Shown here: piece after piece, positions 1-5,052 of the stretch | How positions within the stretch are numbered: the stretch's first letter is position 1 | How the letters are laid out: the number at the start of each line of letters is the position of its first letter | From: Flavobacteria bacterium RIFCSPLOWO2_12_FULL_31_7 | GTDB lineage: Bacteria; Bacteroidota; Bacteroidia; Flavobacteriales; Flavobacteriaceae | Direction of reading: 5' to 3' | Assembly: GCA_001800945.1 (NCBI GenBank) | Contig: MGWJ01000112.1 | Coordinates: 1 to 5,052, forward strand | Length of the DNA stretch: 5,052 bases | Position numbers and translations under genes: made by a program | Notes under the pieces: generated by a model | What the model was told of the DNA's origin: nothing | Database searches by the model: none | Seen by the model: the letters and a program-made list of their open reading frames with translations, nothing else

Positions 1-719
1 CCAACGAAAAAGGAGAGTTTGAACTTATTAGTAATGATGCTAAAACTATTATTTCTTGTTTGGGATACAATTCTAAAACTATAAAATTATCCCAAACCAA
101 TGAGATTTTTTTGTCCCCAAAAACACAAGAAATACAAGAAGTTCTTGTAAGGAATAGAAAGAATACTAGTAAAATTGTTATTGGAGAATATCACGATTCT
201 GAAATAAGTTTTGCAAATGGCGGTGCCAGTCAAATTTGGGCAAAACATATAAAGTATTCCGATGTTATTAAAACACATCCGTTTATAAAATCCATACAGT
301 TTACAACAAAATCTAAGGTGAAAGGAGCAAAATTAAAATTAAGATTTTTTAGTACTGATAACGAAGGAAAACCAAGTGATGATATTATTTTTGACGAAAT
401 AATTGTTACAGTAAAAAAAGGCACTCACAAAAACTATGTTAGTTTAGAAAATTATAACATTTCAATTCCAAATGAAGGAATATTTATAGGTTTTGAAAAC
501 TTAATAATTGAAGAAAACAAATATGAATTTACCTATACCACACCTGGAAGTAATAAAAAAATAAAAGGAATTAGTTATGAGCCCAAAATAAAAGGTTACG
601 AAGCTAAAGAATATAATGTTTGGAATATAAATAGCAGAAGAATAACGTTATTCAATAGTAAATATAAAAAAGATTCCAAACCAATTGAGTTAGGCATAAA
701 ATTAACCTTAACTAACTAA
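1..719 (+). CDS. Carboxypeptidase-regulatory-like domain protein, 3' part (5' end outside window)
   Basis: The reading frame is open to the left edge, with the first full codon at position 3, giving 238 visible residues. The TTG at 60 is an internal leucine codon, not a start: the 19 codons before it belong to the same domain. Those residues (NEKGEFEL, then ISCLGY, then EIFLSP and IQEVLV) match the end of a CarboxypepD_reg-like domain, a small beta-sandwich found in Bacteroidota envelope proteins and at the N-terminus of TonB-dependent receptors. Here it is not followed by a plug or barrel. About 170 residues follow, rich in alternating strands (for example IKSIQFTTKSK, AKLKLRFFS, GIFIGFENLIIEENKYEF), and I take them as a beta-rich C-terminal domain of unknown role. 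By family habit the complete protein would have a signal peptide and lie in the periplasm or outer envelope, but that part is not visible. The gene is probably transcribed separately from the next one. Family placement is fairly sure; function is unknown. Confidence 0.8.
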   Translation, partial: NEKGEFELISNDAKTIISCLGYNSKTIKLSQTNEIFLSPKTQEIQEVLVRNRKNTSKIVIGEYHDSEISFANGGASQIWAKHIKYSDVIKTHPFIKSIQFTTKSKVKGAKLKLRFFSTDNEGKPSDDIIFDEIIVTVKKGTHKNYVSLENYNISIPNEGIFIGFENLIIEENKYEFTYTTPGSNKKIKGISYEPKIKGYEAKEYNVWNINSRRITLFNSKYKKDSKPIELGIKLTLTN

Positions 720-732
720 AAAATAAATTTAT

Positions 733-740
733 TACCTTTG
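733..740 (+). promoter_or_regulatory. Probable Bacteroidota-type promoter -7 box (TACCTTTG)
   Basis: TACCTTTG matches the TAnnTTTG -7 consensus used by the primary sigma factor of Bacteroidota. It lies 23 nt before the ATG at 764, which would leave a short 5' leader of roughly 15-20 nt. No clear TTG or TTTG -33 box stands at the expected distance (around 710-714, where the sequence is AT-rich and overlaps the end of the upstream gene). The call rests on the -7 match and on its place in the only gap ahead of the tightly packed downstream genes. Confidence 0.5.
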
Positions 741-763
741 TTGGTTAGATAAACAAAATATTA

Positions 764-2449
764 ATGAAAGACATTAAAAACATTTCGCGCTCAAGAGCGC
801 AAGAATCGTCGGCAGCTATCGAACGATTGTACATTACCATGCGTCACTTATTTAACCGTGGTTTTTATAAACCTATGGGTGTTTCAGGAGAAACTTTACG
901 TGAAGCTTTATTATCACTTCGACCAGAAATTTACGGTTCCATTGCAGAAGAAAAAGTAGAGTTAAACGGATTATTATACGTGATTGAGCGTTTACCAGTG
1001 GGTATCGAACAATGTCGTTATATTAATTTAACTTCAGACGAAGGCTATGCGAATTCGCACTTTAAAGCGATTGTGCCACCAAAAAGAAGAAGAAATTGTT
1101 ATCGTATTGATGAGGAACAAATGAACATCGAAATTACTCGTGGACGTTCAGATATTTATGATATTTTAACGCACTTAACGTTTATTTTTATCGAATCACA
1201 TAAAATTAAAGATAGAGTTTTAATTGATGATGAAGGTTCCGTTTCTCGCGATTGGCAAAAGTTAGAACAATTTGCGCTACAAACTAAAAAATTAACTCAA
1301 ATCGAAAGAGAGATTGCGATGTCTCATGCATCTAATGTGTTGGGAAGAACATTTGCAGAAGTACAAGACATTTATGATGGTTTCGCTACAACAGAATCGC
1401 CAGAACGTTTCTTACAGATCGTTTATTGGTTAGGAAAAATTGCTATTGAAGAAATTGTAGATAACAATAAACGTACGATTACTTTTAGTCCTATTTTAAG
1501 AGAAAGATTAGGACATCACATTTATGGTGAAATTTGGGCCAACAATATCAAAGAAACATTAAGTGCTAATAATTTATTAGAACGACCTATTCATATTATT
1601 AGTGCGAACATGCACAGTGTGATGAATTCGGTTTTTGCCCCAGCCGTTTTAGCTGCGAAATATAAAGGAAAAGAAGAATATCAAATTTATGAAGATTTAA
1701 GTTCGTCATCGCACAAAGATTTACGTAAGAAGGTAGAAGACGTAGCCTTACAATATGGAATGATTTCGTTACCAGATACTTCAGGAACAAACATCGATGT
1801 TCAAATTTTCGACACCGCTAAATTCGATTGGAAAAAAACAGCCTTTCCATCCGCAACTATAAAAGATAAACCTGTACTTATTGTAATGGATTATGCTTTT
1901 GGTGAGCAAGCTTATGAAACTATTGACGAGTTATTAAAACCTTATAAAGTTGGAAAAACAAAATCGTTATTAAATGTAGAATCAGTTTCTATTATGGGTA
2001 AAGCTGGAATTTTAGAAGGTGGAAAAGGAGATATTATGATTCCAAACGCCCACGTGAATGAAGGAACAGCAGATAATTATCCTTTCGAAAATGAATTAAC
2101 TAAAGAAATGTTCGAAGGAAACGGAATTCCTGTTTTTGCTGGACCAATGATTACAGTTTTAGGAACGTCTTTACAAAATAGAGATTTGTTAAAATTCTTC
2201 CACGAATCCACTTGGGAAGCCATTGGATTAGAGATGGAAGGTTCTTACTATCAAAAAGCCATTCAATCGGCTTCAAGAATTAGAAGAAGTATCAATCCAA
2301 ATGTAAAAGTAAGATACGCGTATTATGCTTCGGATAATCCTTTAGAAACGGGAAGTACGTTAGCTTCTGGAGGTTTAGGAACCACAGGTGTAAAACCAAC
2401 TTATTTGATTACCATTAAAATATTAGAACAAATTTTTAACGTGAACTAA
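764..2449 (+). CDS. Conserved Bacteroidota protein, DUF6909-like, with a nucleoside-phosphorylase-like C-terminal region
   Basis: This 561-residue protein has no signal peptide or membrane segment, so it is probably cytosolic. I recognise it as a conserved Flavobacteriia protein of unknown function, from memory the DUF6909 family. The N-terminal part (about 1-270) is mostly helical, with a conserved-looking start (ISRSRAQESSAAIERLY) and a basic patch PPKRRR at 105-110. A middle segment contains IHIISANMHSVMNSVFAP (276-293). From about 368 to the end the motif order resembles the nucleoside phosphorylase / nucleosidase fold: a strand VLIVMDYAFG (371-380), SVSIMGKAGILEGGKGDIMIP (407-427, like the family's glycine-rich strand and GD-x-(V/I)-x-P), GPMITVLG (460-467), IGLEMEG (487-493, like the ribose-binding MEG/MES motif) and YASDNPL (521-527, like the catalytic SD motif; AMP nucleosidase has SDKPL). 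The activity is inferred, not shown. Its ATG is preceded by AT-rich sequence without a Shine-Dalgarno. The Wzz-like gene starts 4 nt after its stop, suggesting co-transcription with polysaccharide genes. Codon use is less AT-extreme than in its two neighbours. Confidence 0.8.
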   Translation: MKDIKNISRSRAQESSAAIERLYITMRHLFNRGFYKPMGVSGETLREALLSLRPEIYGSIAEEKVELNGLLYVIERLPVGIEQCRYINLTSDEGYANSHFKAIVPPKRRRNCYRIDEEQMNIEITRGRSDIYDILTHLTFIFIESHKIKDRVLIDDEGSVSRDWQKLEQFALQTKKLTQIEREIAMSHASNVLGRTFAEVQDIYDGFATTESPERFLQIVYWLGKIAIEEIVDNNKRTITFSPILRERLGHHIYGEIWANNIKETLSANNLLERPIHIISANMHSVMNSVFAPAVLAAKYKGKEEYQIYEDLSSSSHKDLRKKVEDVALQYGMISLPDTSGTNIDVQIFDTAKFDWKKTAFPSATIKDKPVLIVMDYAFGEQAYETIDELLKPYKVGKTKSLLNVESVSIMGKAGILEGGKGDIMIPNAHVNEGTADNYPFENELTKEMFEGNGIPVFAGPMITVLGTSLQNRDLLKFFHESTWEAIGLEMEGSYYQKAIQSASRIRRSINPNVKVRYAYYASDNPLETGSTLASGGLGTTGVKPTYLITIKILEQIFNVN

Positions 2450-2453
2450 AAAC

Positions 2454-3410
2454 ATGAGCACAACTTCTCAAGAGCAAGAAATTGATTTAAGCCAAATTGG
2501 AAAAAGTATTTCAAAAGCATTTCAAAACATCATTAATAAATTTTTCGATTTATTATTTTTCATTCAAAAGAAAATAATAATCGTGGTTTTATTGTTTATT
2601 TTCGGTCTTGGTTTAGGCTTTTTCTTAGATAAACAACCAAATTATACAAGTGATATTGTGGTTATTCCAAATTTTGGAAGTAATGAATATTTATATAATA
2701 AAGTAAATTTAATTTCTTTAAAATTAAAAGAAAAAGATGTAGCTTTTTTTAAAGCAATTGGAATTTCAAATATTAATGATTTTAATTCCATTGAAATTAA
2801 GCCTATAAACGGAATTTATAATTTTATCAATTCGGAAAGTCAAAAAGAAAATTTTGAGTTTATCAAATTGATGGCGGAAGATGGTGATGTTGAAAAAATT
2901 ATTAAAGACGATTTAACTAGTAAAAATTATTATTTACACAATATAAATATCAAAACAACTAGATCTTATCAGAAAAAGGATTTAGTTGAACCTATTTTAA
3001 ATTATTTGCAACAAACGAAATATTTTACCAAACTTGGAAAAGTATATCAAAGCAATTTAATTGAAAAAATGGCTGCCAATAAATTATTAATAACTCAGAT
3101 AGATCAAATTCTTTCAAATTTAACTCAAAATAAAACTACTGGAGGGGTAATGATTTCCGAAAACAGTGGATTAAGTGAATTAATTCAAAAGAAAGATGGT
3201 TTAACTTATGAAAATCAAATGCTTTCTATCCATAAATTAGAATATGATAAGGTCATAAAAGATCAAACTATTTCTTTAAATCAAATTAACACAAAAGGCC
3301 TAAACTACAAAATGAAAATCATTTTACCATTTTTGTTTGTAGCATTATTTTTAGTAGGGTATTGGTTTTCACAAGTGTATAAAAAACAAAAACAACGCAT
3401 TCAATCCTAA
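2454..3410 (+). CDS. Wzz-like polysaccharide chain-length determinant
   Basis: This 318-residue protein has the layout of a polysaccharide co-polymerase. A cytoplasmic N-terminus (1-39) is followed by a hydrophobic segment at about 40-58 (IIIVVLLFIFGLGLGFFL), then a large periplasmic region (about 59-286), a second membrane segment at about 288-306 (IILPFLFVALFLVGYWF), and a short basic cytoplasmic tail (KKQKQR). The sequence after the first segment (NYTSDIVVIPNFGSNEYLY) fits the beta-rich Wzz N-terminal domain. The region at about 195-285 looks helical and able to form the long helix of this family. There is no tyrosine-kinase domain and no tyrosine-rich tail, so it is closer to class 1 Wzz than to Wzc. 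The proline-rich motif usual beside the second membrane segment is reduced to one proline (P292). Family members set the chain length of O-antigen or capsule made by Wzy. Its stop overlaps the rmlB start by one base (TAATG), supporting coupled expression. Its codon use is very AT-rich, common for fast-evolving surface loci. The name wzz is plausible, but the sequence is divergent. Confidence 0.78.
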   Translation: MSTTSQEQEIDLSQIGKSISKAFQNIINKFFDLLFFIQKKIIIVVLLFIFGLGLGFFLDKQPNYTSDIVVIPNFGSNEYLYNKVNLISLKLKEKDVAFFKAIGISNINDFNSIEIKPINGIYNFINSESQKENFEFIKLMAEDGDVEKIIKDDLTSKNYYLHNINIKTTRSYQKKDLVEPILNYLQQTKYFTKLGKVYQSNLIEKMAANKLLITQIDQILSNLTQNKTTGGVMISENSGLSELIQKKDGLTYENQMLSIHKLEYDKVIKDQTISLNQINTKGLNYKMKIILPFLFVALFLVGYWFSQVYKKQKQRIQS

Positions 3411-4423
3411 TGAAAAATATTTTAGTAACAGGTGGCGCAGGTTTTATTGGAGCCAATTTCGTGCCTTATTTTATAGCAAATAATCCTGAGTATCATTTGG
3501 TAAATTTAGATGCATTAACTTATGCAGGTAATTTAGAAAATGTTTCGGAAGTTGAAAATCATGAGCGTTATACTTTTGTAAAAGGTGATATTGTGGATGG
3601 CGATTTTATTAGAAGTTTATTCGATAAATATCAATTTCATGATGTGATTCATTTTGCTGCTGAAAGTCATGTGGATAATTCCATTTCTGGACCAGAAGCA
3701 TTTATTAAAACCAATGTTTTAGGAACGTTTAATTTATTAGACACAGCCAGAAAATTATGGATGTCCGCGCCTAATCAATATAACGAAGCATTCAAAGAAT
3801 CTCGTTTTCACCACGTTTCAACCGATGAGGTTTATGGAACATTAGGCGAAACAGGTTTGTTCGAAGAAACCACACCTTATGCACCAAATAGTCCGTATTC
3901 TGCTTCTAAAGCAGGTTCTGATATGATTGTGAGAAGCTATTTTCATACTTATGGAATGAATGTAGTGACTACAAACTGTTCAAACAATTACGGGCCAAAA
4001 CAACATAACGAAAAGTTAATTCCAACCATTATTCGTAAAGCGATAACTGGAGAAAATATTCCAATCTATGGCGATGGGAAAAACGTTCGTGATTGGTTAT
4101 ATGTTTTAGATCATTGTAAAGGCATTGAATTGGCTTTCAAAACAGGAAAATCAGGTGAAACCTACAATATTGGCGGAAGAAACGAACGTAATAATTTACA
4201 AATTGTCGATAGAGTTTGTACGATTTTAGACGAATTGAAACCAAAAGCTTCCGGAAGCTATAAAGATCAAATCACGTTTGTAAAAGACCGTCCTGGCCAC
4301 GATTTACGTTACGCCATCGACGCCACAAAAATTGAAAACGAATTAGGCTGGAAAGCCGATGAAAATTTCGATACTGGAATTGTAAAAACTATAGAGTGGT
4401 ACCTTGGTAAATTAGCCAATTAG
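3410..4423 (+). CDS. rfbB: dTDP-glucose 4,6-dehydratase
   Basis: RmlB/RfbB uses bound NAD+ to convert dTDP-glucose to dTDP-4-keto-6-deoxyglucose, the second step of dTDP-rhamnose and related deoxysugar synthesis in the cytoplasm. The 337 residues match the usual family length (about 335-360). This is an extended short-chain dehydrogenase: the Rossmann motif GGAGFIG is at 8-14, the adenine-side segment LDALTYAGNLEN at 33-44, and HFAAESHVDNS at 81-91. The active site is complete: STDEVYG at 137-143 holds the dehydratase acid/base pair D139 and E140, and YSASK at 163-167 gives the catalytic tyrosine and lysine. NNYGP (192-196), GDGKNVRDWLYVLDH (221-235) and RPGHDLRYAID (294-304) are typical nucleotide-sugar-binding segments. 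The start is the ATG sharing its A with the stop of the upstream gene, and MKNILVTGGAGFIG is the canonical beginning. The final codons (KLAN plus TAG) are part of the repeat array that fills the following gap. Confidence 0.97.
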   Translation: MKNILVTGGAGFIGANFVPYFIANNPEYHLVNLDALTYAGNLENVSEVENHERYTFVKGDIVDGDFIRSLFDKYQFHDVIHFAAESHVDNSISGPEAFIKTNVLGTFNLLDTARKLWMSAPNQYNEAFKESRFHHVSTDEVYGTLGETGLFEETTPYAPNSPYSASKAGSDMIVRSYFHTYGMNVVTTNCSNNYGPKQHNEKLIPTIIRKAITGENIPIYGDGKNVRDWLYVLDHCKGIELAFKTGKSGETYNIGGRNERNNLQIVDRVCTILDELKPKASGSYKDQITFVKDRPGHDLRYAIDATKIENELGWKADENFDTGIVKTIEWYLGKLAN

Positions 4424-4507
4424 CCGATTTATCAATGTGCCAATTGATTGAAACATAAACTCATCGGCACATCGACACATTGAATATTGACAAATTGAAA
4501 ATTGACT
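4413..4507 (+). repeat. Array of degenerate 7-8 nt repeats, GYCRAT type, in two opposing orientations
   Basis: Four exactly consecutive octamers run from 4413 to 4444: TAGCCAAT, TAGCCGAT, TTATCAAT, GTGCCAAT. After a transition segment (4445-4462) the array continues in the reverse-complement sense from 4463: ATCGGCAC, ATCGACAC, ATTGAAT, ATTGACAA, ATTGAAA, ATTGACT. The shared core is GYCRAT on one strand and ATYGRC on the other, with changes mainly C/T and A/G at two positions, plus A for G or C in weaker copies. The first copy and part of the second are the last codons and stop of rmlB, and the last copy ends 2 nt before the rmlA ATG. The array therefore fills the whole gap. No promoter matching TAnnTTTG was found in it. 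Its function is unknown; a recombination-prone spacer or an mRNA structure are both possible. Confidence 0.75.
4432..4475 (+). other. Imperfect inverted repeat / possible hairpin inside the repeat array
   Basis: The arm at 4432-4444 (TCAATGTGCCAAT) pairs with the arm at 4463-4475 (ATCGGCACATCGA) at 11 of 13 positions, including a perfect 7-bp core ATGTGCC/GGCACAT (4435-4441 with 4466-4472). The two mismatches are A opposite C. The loop is 18 nt. No T-run follows, so it does not look like an intrinsic terminator; it may partly slow or process the transcript between rmlB and rmlA. It may simply follow from the two opposing halves of the repeat array. Confidence 0.5.
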
Positions 4508-4509
4508 AT

Positions 4510-5052
4510 ATGAAAGGAATTATATTAGCCGGTGGCTCAGGAACACGTTTACATCCCTTAACTTTAGCGGTGAGTAAACAATTGATGCCTATTTACGATA
4601 AACCTATGATTTATTACCCACTATCAACTTTGATGTGGGCAGGAATCAACGAAATATTAATCATTTCAACGCCACATGATTTACCATTATTCCAAAATTT
4701 ATTGGGTGATGGAAGTCGTTTAGGTTGCCGATTTGAATATGCCGTTCAAGAACATCCTAATGGTTTAGCAGAAGCATTTATCATTGGAAAAGAATTTGTA
4801 GGTGAGGACAAAGTGGCCTTAGTATTAGGAGATAATATTTTCTACGGAACAGGTTTAGCCGAATTATTACAAGCCAATAATAATCCAGAGGGCGGAATTG
4901 TTTATGCTTATCATGTTCACGATCCTGAACGTTATGGTGTGGTAGAATTTGATACGAATGGAAAAGTACTTTCTATTGAAGAAAAACCAAATCAACCGAA
5001 ATCAAATTATGCTGTGCCAGGAATTTATTTTTACGATAATTCGGTATTAGAA
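4510..5052 (+). CDS. rfbA: Glucose-1-phosphate thymidylyltransferase, 5' part (cut at right edge)
   Basis: RmlA/RfbA joins glucose-1-phosphate and dTTP to give dTDP-glucose and pyrophosphate, the first step of the dTDP-rhamnose route and the supplier of the substrate for the adjacent RmlB. The ATG at 4510 opens a frame that runs to the last base, giving 181 residues of the usual 285-295. The beginning MKGIILAGGSGTRLHPLT (1-18) carries the nucleotidyltransferase signature GGSGTRL at 8-14. SKQLMPIYDKPMIYYPLSTLM (22-42) follows with the catalytic lysine K23. Then come QEHPNGLAEAF (80-90), LGDNIFYG (106-113) with the metal-binding aspartate D108, YGVVEF (142-147), EEKP (157-160) and YAVPGIYFYD (167-176), all in the family's order. 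The start is preceded by AT-rich DNA without a Shine-Dalgarno. It lies 86 nt behind rmlB and probably shares its transcript. Confidence 0.96.
   Translation, partial: MKGIILAGGSGTRLHPLTLAVSKQLMPIYDKPMIYYPLSTLMWAGINEILIISTPHDLPLFQNLLGDGSRLGCRFEYAVQEHPNGLAEAFIIGKEFVGEDKVALVLGDNIFYGTGLAELLQANNNPEGGIVYAYHVHDPERYGVVEFDTNGKVLSIEEKPNQPKSNYAVPGIYFYDNSVLE

Noticed and set aside
60..62. TTG at 60 as the start of the first gene.
   Set aside because: The frame is open upstream to the window edge, and the upstream residues continue the same CarboxypepD_reg-like domain.
87..424. Minus-strand open frames of about 63-64 codons opposite the first gene.
   Set aside because: They overlap a well-supported gene, have no recognisable motifs, and look like antisense shadows.
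712..748. Possible terminator hairpin after the first gene: CTAACTAA (712-719) against TTGGTTAG (741-748).
   Set aside because: The stem is AT-rich with one G-T pair, the loop is 21 nt, it contains the promoter -7 box, and no T-run follows.
1599..1790. Minus-strand open frame of 63 codons inside the DUF6909-like gene.
   Set aside because: It lies wholly inside a conserved coding region and has no recognisable protein features.
2744..2750. Run of seven T in the Wzz-like gene as a phase-variation tract.
   Set aside because: The run is short, expected in such AT-rich DNA, the frame is intact, and a similar run of seven T occurs in the first gene (106-112).
4413..4507. CRISPR-like array between rmlB and rmlA.
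   Set aside because: Units are only 7-8 nt, directly adjacent and degenerate, with no unique spacers of CRISPR length and no cas genes in view.

Overview
The window looks like part of a Bacteroidota chromosome, most likely a Flavobacteriia (Flavobacterium-like) genome. The DNA is AT-rich. None of the four visible starts has a Shine-Dalgarno sequence; the bases before them are A/T-rich. A TAnnTTTG promoter box of the Bacteroidota type lies in the first intergenic gap. The protein families point the same way: a carboxypeptidase-regulatory-like surface protein, a conserved DUF-type protein typical of the phylum, and a divergent Wzz-like protein. All genes are on the + strand.

Layout: (1) 1-719 is the 3' end of a protein with a CarboxypepD_reg-like beta-sandwich domain and a beta-rich C-terminal domain; its start is outside the window. 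(2) 720-763 is a short gap with a probable promoter -7 box. (3) 764-2449 encodes a 561-residue protein that I believe belongs to the uncharacterised DUF6909 family. Its C-terminal third carries motifs that look like the nucleoside phosphorylase / AMP nucleosidase fold. (4) 2454-3410 is a Wzz-like polysaccharide chain-length determinant with two membrane segments. (5) 3410-4423 is rmlB (rfbB), dTDP-glucose 4,6-dehydratase. (6) 4413-4507 is an unusual array of 7-8 nt degenerate repeats in two opposing orientations; it begins inside the last codons of rmlB and stops just before rmlA. (7) 4510-5052 is the 5' part of rmlA (rfbA), glucose-1-phosphate thymidylyltransferase, cut by the window edge.

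Genes 3 to 5 are packed with a 4-nt gap and a 1-nt overlap, and rmlA follows after 86 nt with no promoter that I can recognise, so the block from 764 onward is probably one operon. RmlA makes dTDP-glucose from glucose-1-phosphate and dTTP, and RmlB converts it to dTDP-4-keto-6-deoxyglucose, the precursor of dTDP-rhamnose and other deoxysugars. The Wzz-like protein would set the length of the surface polysaccharide that uses such sugars. The window is therefore probably the start of an O-antigen, capsule or exopolysaccharide locus. The DUF6909-type protein at its head is the functional unknown, and the repeat array between rmlB and rmlA is the most distinctive non-coding structure. I see no RNA genes, insertion sequences or CRISPR arrays.
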